Positions 42,690-54,152 of a stretch of 64,000 nucleotides of DNA are shown here, in pieces. Made by a program: the position numbers and the translations under genes. Within the stretch, counting starts at the first letter, position 1. Every line of letters starts with the position of its first letter. Location of the stretch: the NCBI GenBank assembly GCA_964391195.1, contig CAYMLG010000012.1, forward strand, positions 29,641 to 93,640, given 5' to 3'. Under the pieces are notes generated by a model. That model made no database searches. It was not told where the DNA came from and saw only the letters and a program-made list of their open reading frames with translations. The DNA is from JAAYXE01 sp964391195. Lineage in GTDB: Bacteria; Chloroflexota; Anaerolineae; Anaerolineales; UBA4823.

Positions 42690-43229
42690 CTACAGTTCCT
42701 TGTGTTCGTTATAGCGGGCGGCAAAGTCGCGCTCGGCGCGGGCGAGGATGGTGCCGACCGAACTGGCGGATACCCCGATGGCCGCGGCGACTTCGGCGTA
42801 GGACAGGCCCGAGTGGCGCAGGATGAGCGCCTGGGCCAGGCGGGGTTTCATCGCGGCCAGCACGAGGCGCACTCGCTGGCGCTCCTGGGCTCGCTCGATT
42901 TCCGCCGCTGGATCCCAACTTGGGTCGTTTTCCAGGATTTGGATCCCGGCTTCTTCCTCGTATCGGTGGCGGCGTTTGCGCGCCCGCAGGGCGTTGAGCC
43001 CCAGGTTCGCAGCGACCCGGTACAGCCAGCCGGCCAGATTGCTGCCCTCTCGCGGCGGGCGCCGGTACAGACGCCAGAACACATCCAGGGCCAGGTCTTC
43101 TGCCTCGGCCGGGTCTCCTACCAGGCGCAGCAACACGCTGCACACCCGCTCCCAGTAGTGATGAAACAACGCTTCGAAATCTGAAGGGGCCGTGGCGTCG
43201 TCTTGCCCCTCAGAGAGGGGACGCGACAT
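42690..43229 (-). CDS. ECF-type RNA polymerase sigma factor
   Basis: 179 aa from ATG 43229, with GGGGAGA upstream. Region 2 reads FEALFHHYWERVCSVLLRLV then DLALDVFWRLYRRPP and NLAGWLYRVAANLGLNALRA. Region 4 reads KPRLAQALILRHSGLSYAEV and IGVSASSVGTILARAERD. Region 3 is absent, as expected for ECF factors. It is co-transcribed with its anti-sigma factor. Confidence 0.9.
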   Translation of the reverse strand: MSRPLSEGQDDATAPSDFEALFHHYWERVCSVLLRLVGDPAEAEDLALDVFWRLYRRPPREGSNLAGWLYRVAANLGLNALRARKRRHRYEEEAGIQILENDPSWDPAAEIERAQERQRVRLVLAAMKPRLAQALILRHSGLSYAEVAAAIGVSASSVGTILARAERDFAARYNEHKEL

Positions 43230-43313
43230 CGTAGTCTCCCCGGTCCTTTTTCTGGTAAAAGTCATGGTCACCGGCGACCTCATTGCAGGTGAAAGGATGT
43301 TTCGCCCGCTCGC

Positions 43314-44498
43314 TTATTTAACACCGGCCGGGTTTGTTATGTGACCACTCCTGGTATAGATCCGCGGGACGCGAGTATTGATATTGGTGAGGATTTCGTA
43401 GGGGATGGTACCGGCCCACCGGGCCAGGTCTTCGACCGTGATGCGCTCGCTGCCCGCCTCTCCCACCAGGAGAACCGGATCGTCGTTATAGGCCGATCCC
43501 CATTCAAGGTTCACCATGATCTGGTCCATGGCGATCCGCCCGACCACCGGGTAGCGCCGCCCGCGGATGATCACCTCCGCCTGGCCGGACATGGCGCGAA
43601 AATAACCATCTCCGTAACCGACCGGGACGGTGACCAGGCGGACCATGTGATCGCTCTCCCAGGTGGAGCCGTAGCCCACCGGGTGACCGGGGAGCACAAC
43701 TTTGAAGTAGACAACGTGGGATTTCCAGGTCAGGGCGGGCGCTACCGCTATCGTGCGCTGCACTTCCGGAGAGGGATAAACCCCATAGAGCAGGATGCCC
43801 GGGCGGACCAGGTCGAAGTAACTTTCGGGGAGTTGGAGGATGGCGGCGCTGTTAGCCATGTGGCGCAGGGGCGGCACAGGCAGATTGTGTTTCTCGTAAT
43901 AGCCGAGCACTTCCTGGAAGCGTTCGAGCTGCAGGCGGGCGTGGGTGAGATCGGCGGAGTCGGCGTTGGCGAAATGGGAGAAGATGCCCTCGACTTCGAC
44001 GTTGTGGCACTTCAGGCTGGCCTCAATGAGCTGCGGGGCGTTGTAATAGTGCACGCCGATGCGCTCCATCCCCGTATCGATCTTCAGGTGGACGCGGGCG
44101 GCCAGGCCCATCTGAGCCGCGGCGCTTTCGATCTGCTCCAGCTTCTCGACCGATGAAGCGGTGAGCGTCAGGTTGTGACGCAAGAACAACGGCACCTGGT
44201 TGCCGAGGATGCCGCCGAGGACCAGGATGGGCGTGGTAATGCCCTGCTCGCGCAGATAGATCCCCTCTTCGAGCACGGCCACCCCCAGGTATTCGGCCCC
44301 CTGGGCGACCACGTGGTGGGCGATCTCGGCCAGGCCGTGGCCGTAAGCGTTGGCTTTGAGGATCGGCATCACCTTTGCCGTGGCCGCCTTGCGGCGAATG
44401 GCGTTCAGGTTTCCGGTGATGCGATCCAGGTCCACTTCGACCAGGGTCGGCCGCACCACGCCGTTGGTGGAAATCGTAGGATGATTGATGGCCTGCAT
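43314..44498 (-). CDS. alr: Alanine racemase
   Basis: 394 aa, normal length. PLP enzyme that makes D-Ala for peptidoglycan. The PLP lysine is in MPILKANAYGHGLAEI (about 45-60), followed by GVAVLEEGIYLREQGITTPI; the second catalytic residue (Tyr) lies in TVPVGYGDGYFRAMSG, and the end has VGRIAMDQIMVNLEWG. ATG 44498, no strong ribosome site. It sits upstream of the sigma gene on the same strand (84 bp) and downstream of the DUF2917 gene, with a hairpin between. Confidence 0.94.
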   Translation of the reverse strand: MQAINHPTISTNGVVRPTLVEVDLDRITGNLNAIRRKAATAKVMPILKANAYGHGLAEIAHHVVAQGAEYLGVAVLEEGIYLREQGITTPILVLGGILGNQVPLFLRHNLTLTASSVEKLEQIESAAAQMGLAARVHLKIDTGMERIGVHYYNAPQLIEASLKCHNVEVEGIFSHFANADSADLTHARLQLERFQEVLGYYEKHNLPVPPLRHMANSAAILQLPESYFDLVRPGILLYGVYPSPEVQRTIAVAPALTWKSHVVYFKVVLPGHPVGYGSTWESDHMVRLVTVPVGYGDGYFRAMSGQAEVIIRGRRYPVVGRIAMDQIMVNLEWGSAYNDDPVLLVGEAGSERITVEDLARWAGTIPYEILTNINTRVPRIYTRSGHITNPAGVK

Positions 44499-44530
44499 GG
44501 AGGGAATTGTACCGCAATCCTACCCCCATA

Positions 44531-44587
44531 AGATGTATATGAGTATGGGCGGGCTGCTGCACGGCCCTCCCATACTCATATACATCT
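44531..44587 (-). terminator. 19-bp perfect hairpin after the DUF2917 gene
   Basis: Arms 44531-44549 and 44569-44587 are perfect complements; the loop contains a further GGGC/GCCC pair. It lies 19 bp past the DUF2917 stop and upstream of alr on the same strand. No U-run. Confidence 0.55.
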
Positions 44588-44606
44588 ACTGACTCCACCA
44601 TCCGGG

Positions 44607-44885
44607 TCAGCCGGAGAACAGGCGCAGGCGGGCAGGGCGCATGCCCTCGATCACCACCTTGCCCTTACGTGAGATGGTGAAACACTCGCCTGCCCGCAGC
44701 AGGTAATCCTCCCGGTCCCCGACCTGGGTGATCCACACGCTGCCGTATACCGCCAGGATCTGCTCGCCGCGCCGGTCGCCGTCGAGAGTGAGCAGTTGGC
44801 GAGGCATGAGTTTAACTTCCTCTGGGCTGCTGTGGAAACGAGCGCGGACGCGAATTACGCTCCTGCTATTGATCGTCTTTTCCAT
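44607..44885 (-). CDS. DUF2917 domain protein
   Basis: 92 aa from ATG 44885, with AGGAAGG upstream. The small beta-rich domain (about 25-90) matches DUF2917: LLTLDGDRRGEQILAVYGSV, VWITQVGDREDYLLRAGE and VVIEGMRPARLRL. The cupin-like fold binds an unknown ligand; there are no metal His clusters. It is divergent from the MocR gene across 342 bp. Function unknown. Confidence 0.7.
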   Translation of the reverse strand: MEKTINSRSVIRVRARFHSSPEEVKLMPRQLLTLDGDRRGEQILAVYGSVWITQVGDREDYLLRAGECFTISRKGKVVIEGMRPARLRLFSG

Positions 44886-44985
44886 TTCCGTACCTTCCTG
44901 AATCCACCGGTTCAATCCCACCAATCGTTTCCTTATTTGTCTTGAAGGGTGTGCGGGCAACCTGTCCGTAGTAAATGTTGTTCTG

Positions 44986-45022
44986 GTGGGGGTGTGGGCG
45001 ACGATATCGCGCACACCCCCAC
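44986..45022. repeat. Imperfect hairpin in the DUF2917-mocR divergent spacer
   Basis: 15-nt arms 44986-45000 and 45008-45022 (GTGGGGGTGTG...) with one mismatch. The spacer 44886-45227 (342 bp) holds no gene. It contains this hairpin, a CGTAG/CTACG pair at 45071-45090, and the MocR operator at 45132-45167. The hairpin's role is unknown; it may lie in the leader of the DUF2917 mRNA. Confidence 0.4.
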
Positions 45023-45131
45023 ACAAAACTCTCTTCCGCTGACAGGTTGTGCGTGCGCACTCTTGAATTCGTAGTATTTACATTCTACGTAAAAAGGTCT
45101 AAAATAACAGATATAGAAAAGGCCAACTATA

Positions 45132-45167
45132 ACCATAACAGTTTCGACTTTTGCAAACTGTTATGGT
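45132..45167 (+). promoter_or_regulatory. Perfect 13-bp inverted repeat, candidate MocR operator
   Basis: ACCATAACAGTTT (45132-45144) and its exact complement (45155-45167) with a 10-nt spacer, centred 78 bp before the MocR ATG. A -10-like TATAAC (45128-45133) overlaps the left arm. The two half-sites are about two helical turns apart, which suits binding of a GntR-type dimer and autoregulation. No T-run follows, so it is not a terminator. Confidence 0.65.
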
Positions 45168-45227
45168 CGCGGACAGGGTAAGGTGTACTGTGCAAGGGGC
45201 CAGAATGGGGGTTTTCAGGAGGCAGGT

Positions 45228-46670
45228 ATGGGATTCGGGATCGAAGTTATGGAAGGCACACTGTACGAGCAACTGGCTGATGAGCTTGCCAGGCAAATCG
45301 AAGCCGGCACGTTCCGCCCGGGGGAACGCATCCCCTCCGTGCGGCAGACCAGCAAGCGGAAAAGCGTGAGCGTGACCACCGTCCTGCAGGCTTACCACTT
45401 GCTGGAGGACCGCGGCCTGATCGAAGCCCGCCCGCAGTCCGGCTATTTCGTGCGCAGCCTGCCCAAGACCGGGATGCCGGTGCCGGAAGTGTCCGCCCCG
45501 CCGCTGGATCCGCAGCATGTCAGCGTGGACGAACTGATGATGCGCTTGCTCCAGGACATGAAAAACCCAGGATTGGTTCAGTTCGGGGCCGGCATCCCCA
45601 GCCCGGACCTGCTGCCCACGCTGAAATTAAATCGTATCCTGGGAGCCATTGCCCGCAACTCAGAAATCCCTCACCACCTTTGCGGGTATCCGGAAGGGGC
45701 CGAGGAACTCCGGGTGCAGATCGCGCAGCGCGCCTTCCTTGCCGGCTGCAGCCTGACCCCGGACGAGCTGATCATCACCAACGGCTGCACCGAAGCGATG
45801 AACTTAGCATTGAGGGCGGTATGCCGGCCAGGGGATCTGGTGGCGATCGAGTCGCCTACGTATTTCGGCGTGTTGCAAATGCTCGAGGCGGAAGGCTTGC
45901 GGGCGCTCGAGATCCCCACCCACCACGCGACAGGGATGAGCCTGGGGGCGCTGCGCTTCGCCCTGGACAACCACCGTGTCAGTGCGGTCTTGATCGTGAC
46001 CAACTTCAATAATCCGCTCGGCAGCCTGATGCCGGACGAGAACAAACGCGAGCTGGTGGAAATGCTGGCCGAGCGGCAGATCCCGCTGATCGAGGACGAT
46101 CTGCTCGGGGAGCTGTACTTCGGCCGGCAGCGGCCCACAGCGGCGAAGGCTTACGACCAGCAGGGCTGGGTCATGCTGGCCTCCTCCTATTCGAAGGACA
46201 TTTCCCCCAGCCTGCGCCTCGGATGGCTGGCGCCCGGGCGCTTCCAAAAACAGGTGGAGCGGATGAAGATGGCCACCAGCCTGGGGAATGCCATCATCCC
46301 TCAGCTCGCCATCGCGCAATTCCTGGCCAACGGCAGCTACGATTACTACCTGCGGCGTATGCGCCGGGTCTACCAGCAGAAAATCGCGGGGATGTCCCAG
46401 GCGGTCGCCCGGTATTTTCCCGAGGAGACGCGGGTGACGAACCCGGCCGGAGGGTTCGTGCTCTGGGTCCAGCTGCCGGAGAAGGTGGACTCGTTCGACC
46501 TGTACCAGCAGGCGCTGAAGGCGCGCATCACCCTGGCCCCCGGGCACATCTTCTCGGCCACCAATCGCTACCGCAACTTCATCCGCTTGAACGCCGCCAA
46601 CTGGTCAGAGGCGCAGAACGGGGCGGTCCAGCGCCTGGGTGAAATCGTGGCTCGCCTGGCCGGTCTTTAA
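45228..46670 (+). CDS. MocR-type regulator / PLP-dependent aminotransferase with GntR HTH
   Basis: 480 aa from ATG 45228, with AGGAGG 6 nt upstream; a longer in-frame reading (45183) has no ribosome site. Residues about 8-75 are a GntR winged helix (YEQLADELARQIEAGTFRPG, IPSVRQTSKRKSVSVTTVLQ). The rest is a fold type I aminotransferase: LIITNGCTEAMNLALRAVC, VTNFNNPLGSLMPDENK, PLIEDDLLGELYFG and SSYSKDISPSLRLGWLAPG with the PLP Lys. The aminotransferase part resembles the LysN/2-aminoadipate-type branch. MocR proteins often control PLP, GABA or amino-acid genes. Its likely operator is the repeat at 45132-45167. Confidence 0.88.
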   Translation: MGFGIEVMEGTLYEQLADELARQIEAGTFRPGERIPSVRQTSKRKSVSVTTVLQAYHLLEDRGLIEARPQSGYFVRSLPKTGMPVPEVSAPPLDPQHVSVDELMMRLLQDMKNPGLVQFGAGIPSPDLLPTLKLNRILGAIARNSEIPHHLCGYPEGAEELRVQIAQRAFLAGCSLTPDELIITNGCTEAMNLALRAVCRPGDLVAIESPTYFGVLQMLEAEGLRALEIPTHHATGMSLGALRFALDNHRVSAVLIVTNFNNPLGSLMPDENKRELVEMLAERQIPLIEDDLLGELYFGRQRPTAAKAYDQQGWVMLASSYSKDISPSLRLGWLAPGRFQKQVERMKMATSLGNAIIPQLAIAQFLANGSYDYYLRRMRRVYQQKIAGMSQAVARYFPEETRVTNPAGGFVLWVQLPEKVDSFDLYQQALKARITLAPGHIFSATNRYRNFIRLNAANWSEAQNGAVQRLGEIVARLAGL

Positions 46671-46674
46671 AAGT

Positions 46675-46726
46675 AGAGTCTAGTGGGATGAGCGGGCTGT
46701 GCAGCCCGCTCATCCCACTAGACTCT
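46675..46726. terminator. Bidirectional terminator between mocR and NUDIX gene
   Basis: Perfect 25-bp arms 46675-46699 and 46702-46726 around TG. The plus side ends CTCTTTGTTCTT and the minus side TACTTTTA, both weak U-tracts. The NUDIX stop codon (46718-46720) lies inside the right arm. Confidence 0.75.
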
Positions 46727-47590
46727 TTGTTCTTGGGGAAGCCAGGCGGCGCCTGGCGGGAGGCGCCCTTCGGCCTCGCCTTCCACCTGGCAGTGGAAGA
46801 TGGTCATAACGGGTTGGACGGCCAACCCCTGTTCCAGGCAGCAGGCTGTGGGCGGCGAGTGTACGCCCAGGATGCGCTGCGGCATGACCCGCAGGCCGGC
46901 CTGCTCGGCGGCAACGCGCTGCGCGGTGTGGGCCACGTTCTCGCCGAACTGCATCCAACCCCAGGGGAAGCGCCACGGGTCGAGTTCGCTGCTGCGCAGG
47001 GCCAGCACTTTCCCGTCCGCCCGGGCGCAGACCGCAACCGCGCCCACGCCGATATACGCCTCATCCGCTGCGGAGCGGGGCAGGACCTGGAACTGGTCTC
47101 TCAACCGGTCTTGCCGTACAGGCGGGGAAAAAGCGGGCCCCCCGGTGGAGAGCGCCGCCTCGATCATCGCCGCGTAGTAGGTGGGCATGCGCTGAGCCGG
47201 GATGGATTCCGGGGCGAAAAATGCCTGGTCGCTGTTTTCCACCCCATCGGCGCGCATCTCGCCGCCGTCCAGCGTGCTGGAGAAGCAGACGGTGTACTGC
47301 TGGACCTGATCGCCGTTGGGGTAGGTCACATCGTAGCGGGGATCGGTGTACACTCCGGACAGGCGCAGCTCTCCGCAGGTGAGCCCGGTCTCTTCCAGCA
47401 GCTCGCGGCGGGCGCAGGCGAAAATGTCTTCGCCGGGCTCCAGGCTGCCGCCGGGCAGGCCCCAGACGTTGAAATCGGTGCGGCGCTGGAGCAGGATGCG
47501 TCCCTGCGAGTCCCGGAGCACGACGGAAGCGAAGGCGAGGAAGACTTTCTTGTGGCCCACCCGGGCGCGCAGCCATTGCACGTAGTTCAT
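46718..47590 (-). CDS. Double NUDIX domain protein
   Basis: 290 aa from ATG 47590. Domain 1 (about 15-140) has a complete Nudix box, GGSLEPGEDIFACARRELLE followed by ETGL (G-x5-E-x7-R-E-U-x-E-E-x-G-U), so it is expected to hydrolyse a nucleoside diphosphate derivative. Domain 2 (about 180-285) is of similar size but the box reads WGWMQFGENVAHTAQRVAAE: the Glu after Arg is Val and the EE pair is AE, so it is probably inactive. Two tandem Nudix domains in one chain are unusual; the second may be regulatory. It lies downstream of both ileS genes, separated from them by a hairpin. Confidence 0.82.
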   Translation of the reverse strand: MNYVQWLRARVGHKKVFLAFASVVLRDSQGRILLQRRTDFNVWGLPGGSLEPGEDIFACARRELLEETGLTCGELRLSGVYTDPRYDVTYPNGDQVQQYTVCFSSTLDGGEMRADGVENSDQAFFAPESIPAQRMPTYYAAMIEAALSTGGPAFSPPVRQDRLRDQFQVLPRSAADEAYIGVGAVAVCARADGKVLALRSSELDPWRFPWGWMQFGENVAHTAQRVAAEQAGLRVMPQRILGVHSPPTACCLEQGLAVQPVMTIFHCQVEGEAEGRLPPGAAWLPQEQRV

Positions 47591-47603
47591 ATCGCCGGTC
47601 GTA

Positions 47604-47640
47604 CGCGGCGACCCACAGAATGCCTCTGTGGGTCGCCGCG
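47604..47640 (-). terminator. Hairpin terminator of the ileS operon
   Basis: Perfect 16-bp arms 47604-47619 and 47625-47640 with a 5-nt loop, 8 bp past the ileS stop at 47649 and 13 bp before the NUDIX start. No U-run. Confidence 0.55.
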
Positions 47641-47648
47641 CGCAATAT

Positions 47649-50669
<3,021 letters not shown>

Positions 50670-50676
50670 GTTCGAT

Positions 50677-53600
50677 CTAACCTTTATAGACGGCGAGGGT
50701 GATGCTCTCGCCTTCAAGCAAATGGGTTTGGGTGTAGGCCCCCTGAGGCGCGCCTCCGGGGATGAGTTGGGTGGACAGCGTTTCGCTGCAGATGTAACCC
50801 GCCCAGTTTACCATGACTGAGGCAAGGTTGTCACCGGCCTGGTAATAGGTGGTGATGCGGTCTTCGAGATTGAAGCCGGCCTCTTTGCGCATGGCCTGCA
50901 CCCGGCGGACGAGCTCGCGCGCCAGCCCCTCCTGGCGCAGTTCGGGGGTCAATTGGGCGTCCACCGCCACAGTCAGGCGCTTGGATGCCGCCACCGCCAA
51001 CCCCTCGGCGGGTTGGGTCTGGACGATCACTTCCGCGGGGCTCAGCTCCACCGCCTGCCCATCCACGGAGAGGGTCACCGGCTCCCCGGCCTGGACGGCC
51101 GCCGCCACCTGGGCGGGATCGGCGGCAGCCAGGGCCTGGCGGACTTGGGGGAACTGCGCCCCGAAGCGCGGGCCGAGCAGCTTGTTGTCGGGCTGCAGGC
51201 GGTAGCTGACCAGGCTTCCGGGGTCGTCCACGAACTCGAAGTCTTTCACGTTCAGTTCGTCCTTGATAATCTCCAACAACTCGGCGGGCAAGGTTTGCTC
51301 TCCGCCGGCGTAAGCCAGCGCCTTGGCGAGCGGCTGGCGGACTTTGATCCCGGCGCTGTTGCGGGCGCTCAACCCCAGGCTGGCGATCTGCCGGGCCAGT
51401 TCCATTTGCTCCAGTAGCGGGGAGGGCGGCCGTTCCACCGGGGTGGGCCAGGCCTCGTGGTGCACGCTGGCATAGGACTGCGGGTAGACCGAGCGCACCA
51501 GGTTCTGGTACATGGCTTCGGCCACGAAGGGGGTGAAGGGGGCCAGCAGGCGGCACAGGCGCACCAGCACCGAGTACAGAGTGGCATAGGCGGCCTGCTT
51601 GTCGCCGTCCCGCTCGCTCTTCCAGAAGCGGCGGCGCGAGCGGCGCACGTACCAGTTGCTCAGGTCATCCAGAAAAACGTCCACTGCCTGGGTCGCAGCC
51701 GGTGGGTCCGACTGCTCCAGGGAGCGGGCGACGGCCAGCGCCACCTGGTCCAGCCGCTCTAACACCCACAGGTCCAGCAGGTTGGCGTCCTCAGGCGGCG
51801 GCCCTTCGGGGTGCTGGTCCGACCCCTCCGCCAGGCGCTCCATCCGCTCCCCGGTGGAGAGCGCCTCCGGGTCCGGCTGCCAGCCGTCCAGGTTGGCGTA
51901 GGTGACGAAGAACGAGTACACGTTCCACAGCGGGATGAGGAACTGGCGGCGGACCTCGTCGCCGCGGTTGTAGCCGAAGGGCAGGTTGTTCTCCGGCCGG
52001 TGCGAGCAGAACAGCCAGCGCATCACGTCCACGCCCATCTTATCGGCGGCCTCGTTGAACTCGATCATGTTGCCCTTGCTCTTGTGCATGTCGGTGCCGT
52101 CCTCGGCCAGCAGGGTGGCATAGCTGAAGTTCTCCAGGAAGGGCGGGCGGCCCTCCAGCACCGTCGCCATCGCCAACAGGCTGTAGAACCAGTTGCGGAA
52201 CTGGCCGGGGAAAGATTCGCTGATCCAGTCGGCGGGGAACCACTTTTCCCAATACTTCCGGTCGCTGCGGTAGCTCAGGGTGCTGAAGGGCACGATTCCG
52301 GCGTCCAGCCAGGGGTTGCCCACGTCGGGGATGCGGCTCATCTCCCCGGAGCACTGCGGGCAGGCCAGCTTGACGGCGTCCACGTAAGGGCGGTGGGGGG
52401 TGTGCCCGGCAAAGGTCTCCCAGCCCTTCACCGCCCGGCTCTGCAGCTCGGTTTCGCTGCCGATCACCTCGTAATGCCCGCAGCCCTGGCAGACCCAGAT
52501 GGGCAAGGCCAGGCCCCAGAAGCGCTTCTTGCTGATCATCCAGTCGTGCATATTGCGCAGCCAGTCCATCTCGCGGGCGTAGCCGAACTCGGGGATCCAG
52601 CGGATCTGATCGACCACATCCATGATCTGGTAGCGCAGGCTGCGCTCCTTTTCTTCGGGGGTGAGGTCCTGGCGAGGTTTGTCGTACACTTCGCCCATGC
52701 TGATGAACCACTCATCCACCAGACGGAAGACCAGCTCGGTCTTGCAGCGCCAGCAGGTGGGATAGCGGTGGGTGTACGGCTCGACCCGGTAAAGCAGGCC
52801 CTTGCGCTCCAGATCGGCGAATATGGGATCGGCGACCTGGGAGACGCGCATCCCGCTCAGCCAGTCGAACCCGGGGACGAAGACGCCTTCTTCATCCAGG
52901 GGGGCGATCACCGGCAGGCGGTGTTCTTTGCCCAGGGCGAAGTCCTCCGCCCCACAGCCGGGGGCGATGTGGACGATGCCTGTGCCTTCCGCCTCGCCGA
53001 CCTCGTCCCAGAGGATGACCCGGTGGGCTTCAACCGCGGAAGCCTCCACCCCTTTGACCACCTTGCGCAGAAGGGTGTGCCCTCCGGCCTCACGGGCGGC
53101 GGGCAGCTCGTCGAAAGGCCCGCGGTACCTGCGGCCGGCCAACTCGCGGCCCGGCAGCTCGCCCAGCACTTCGTACGGCCCGCGCAGCATGTTCAGGGCG
53201 CCCTTCGACAGGTAGTAGATCTCATCCCCCTGGCGCACCCGGACGTAGGTCAGCTCCGGCCCGACCGCCGCGGCCACGTTGCTGGTCAGGGTCCAGGGGG
53301 TGGTGGTCCAAACCAGCAGGTACTCCGCCGGCCCGGGGGCGTCGCCGTCTTGCAGCAGGGGGAACTTCAGCGTCACTGCGCGGTGGGTGAGCTCGGCGTA
53401 GCCGTCGGTGACGATCTCGTGCTGGCTGATGGCGGTGGCGCAGCGCGGGCACCAGGGCATAACGTCGGCGCCGCGGTACAGCCAGCCCTTCTCCCAGCAC
53501 TTCTTCAGGAAGGCCCAGATCATGTAGTTGTTCTCGTCGGAGAAGGTGAAGTAGCTGCCACCGAGCTCGGGCAGGCCCAGCCGCCCGACCACCTGCTCCA

Positions 53601-54135
53601 CCGTCCCGCTCACCGGGCCGTGCGGGCCCTGGACGGTGACCGGCTGGGAGGGGTCCGCCTCCAGCAGGTCGGCCAGGCGGCGCAGTTCGGCGGGGTCGTT
53701 CCAGTCCATCCAGTAGCCCAGGCGGATGGACTGTTCGGTCTGCACCGCCGCGTAGCGCAGGACGCGCACTTTGCACTGGCGCACGAACCGTTCCAGGCCG
53801 TAGTCGAGGATGTCTTTCTTGCTGGTGAAGCCCATCGCCTTTTCCACCTCGACCTCCACCCACAGGCCCTGGCAGTCGAAGCCGTTCTGGTAGCGCTGTT
53901 CGTAGCCGCGCATCGCCCAGAAGCGCTGGAACAGGTCTTTGTAGGTGCGGCCCCAACCGTGGTGGACGCCCATGGGGTTGTTGGCGGTAATGGGCCCGTC
54001 GATGAAGGACCATTTGGGCCGGCCCTGGCGCATCTGGCGCAGGCGGTCGAAGGCCCGGGTTTCTTCCCAGAAGCGCAGCAGCTCCCGCTCCATGGCGGGG
54101 AAATCAACTTTTGATGGTACGTCTCGAAATGCCAT
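50677..54135 (-). CDS. ileS: Isoleucyl-tRNA synthetase, upstream divergent copy (GVHH and DMHKS motifs)
   Basis: 1152 aa, ATG 54135 with GAGGG upstream. Class I synthetase related to IleRS: FIDGPITANNPMGVHHGWGR carries G56-V-H-H59 at the HIGH site, and the KMSKS loop reads DMHKSKGN (Met683-Asn689), so two of its five residues changed (KMSKS to DMHKS). Editing domain LVWTTTPWTLTSNVAAAVGP; anticodon region NWYVRRSRRRFWKSERDGDK. It carries extra segments, e.g. about 165-200. It lies just after the T-box leader, so it is probably the principal T-box-controlled copy. Isoleucine is the best assignment, but the divergence leaves room for another role. Confidence 0.83.
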   Translation of the reverse strand: MAFRDVPSKVDFPAMERELLRFWEETRAFDRLRQMRQGRPKWSFIDGPITANNPMGVHHGWGRTYKDLFQRFWAMRGYEQRYQNGFDCQGLWVEVEVEKAMGFTSKKDILDYGLERFVRQCKVRVLRYAAVQTEQSIRLGYWMDWNDPAELRRLADLLEADPSQPVTVQGPHGPVSGTVEQVVGRLGLPELGGSYFTFSDENNYMIWAFLKKCWEKGWLYRGADVMPWCPRCATAISQHEIVTDGYAELTHRAVTLKFPLLQDGDAPGPAEYLLVWTTTPWTLTSNVAAAVGPELTYVRVRQGDEIYYLSKGALNMLRGPYEVLGELPGRELAGRRYRGPFDELPAAREAGGHTLLRKVVKGVEASAVEAHRVILWDEVGEAEGTGIVHIAPGCGAEDFALGKEHRLPVIAPLDEEGVFVPGFDWLSGMRVSQVADPIFADLERKGLLYRVEPYTHRYPTCWRCKTELVFRLVDEWFISMGEVYDKPRQDLTPEEKERSLRYQIMDVVDQIRWIPEFGYAREMDWLRNMHDWMISKKRFWGLALPIWVCQGCGHYEVIGSETELQSRAVKGWETFAGHTPHRPYVDAVKLACPQCSGEMSRIPDVGNPWLDAGIVPFSTLSYRSDRKYWEKWFPADWISESFPGQFRNWFYSLLAMATVLEGRPPFLENFSYATLLAEDGTDMHKSKGNMIEFNEAADKMGVDVMRWLFCSHRPENNLPFGYNRGDEVRRQFLIPLWNVYSFFVTYANLDGWQPDPEALSTGERMERLAEGSDQHPEGPPPEDANLLDLWVLERLDQVALAVARSLEQSDPPAATQAVDVFLDDLSNWYVRRSRRRFWKSERDGDKQAAYATLYSVLVRLCRLLAPFTPFVAEAMYQNLVRSVYPQSYASVHHEAWPTPVERPPSPLLEQMELARQIASLGLSARNSAGIKVRQPLAKALAYAGGEQTLPAELLEIIKDELNVKDFEFVDDPGSLVSYRLQPDNKLLGPRFGAQFPQVRQALAAADPAQVAAAVQAGEPVTLSVDGQAVELSPAEVIVQTQPAEGLAVAASKRLTVAVDAQLTPELRQEGLARELVRRVQAMRKEAGFNLEDRITTYYQAGDNLASVMVNWAGYICSETLSTQLIPGGAPQGAYTQTHLLEGESITLAVYKG

Positions 54136-54152
54136 ATGCGTCCCTCACAAAT

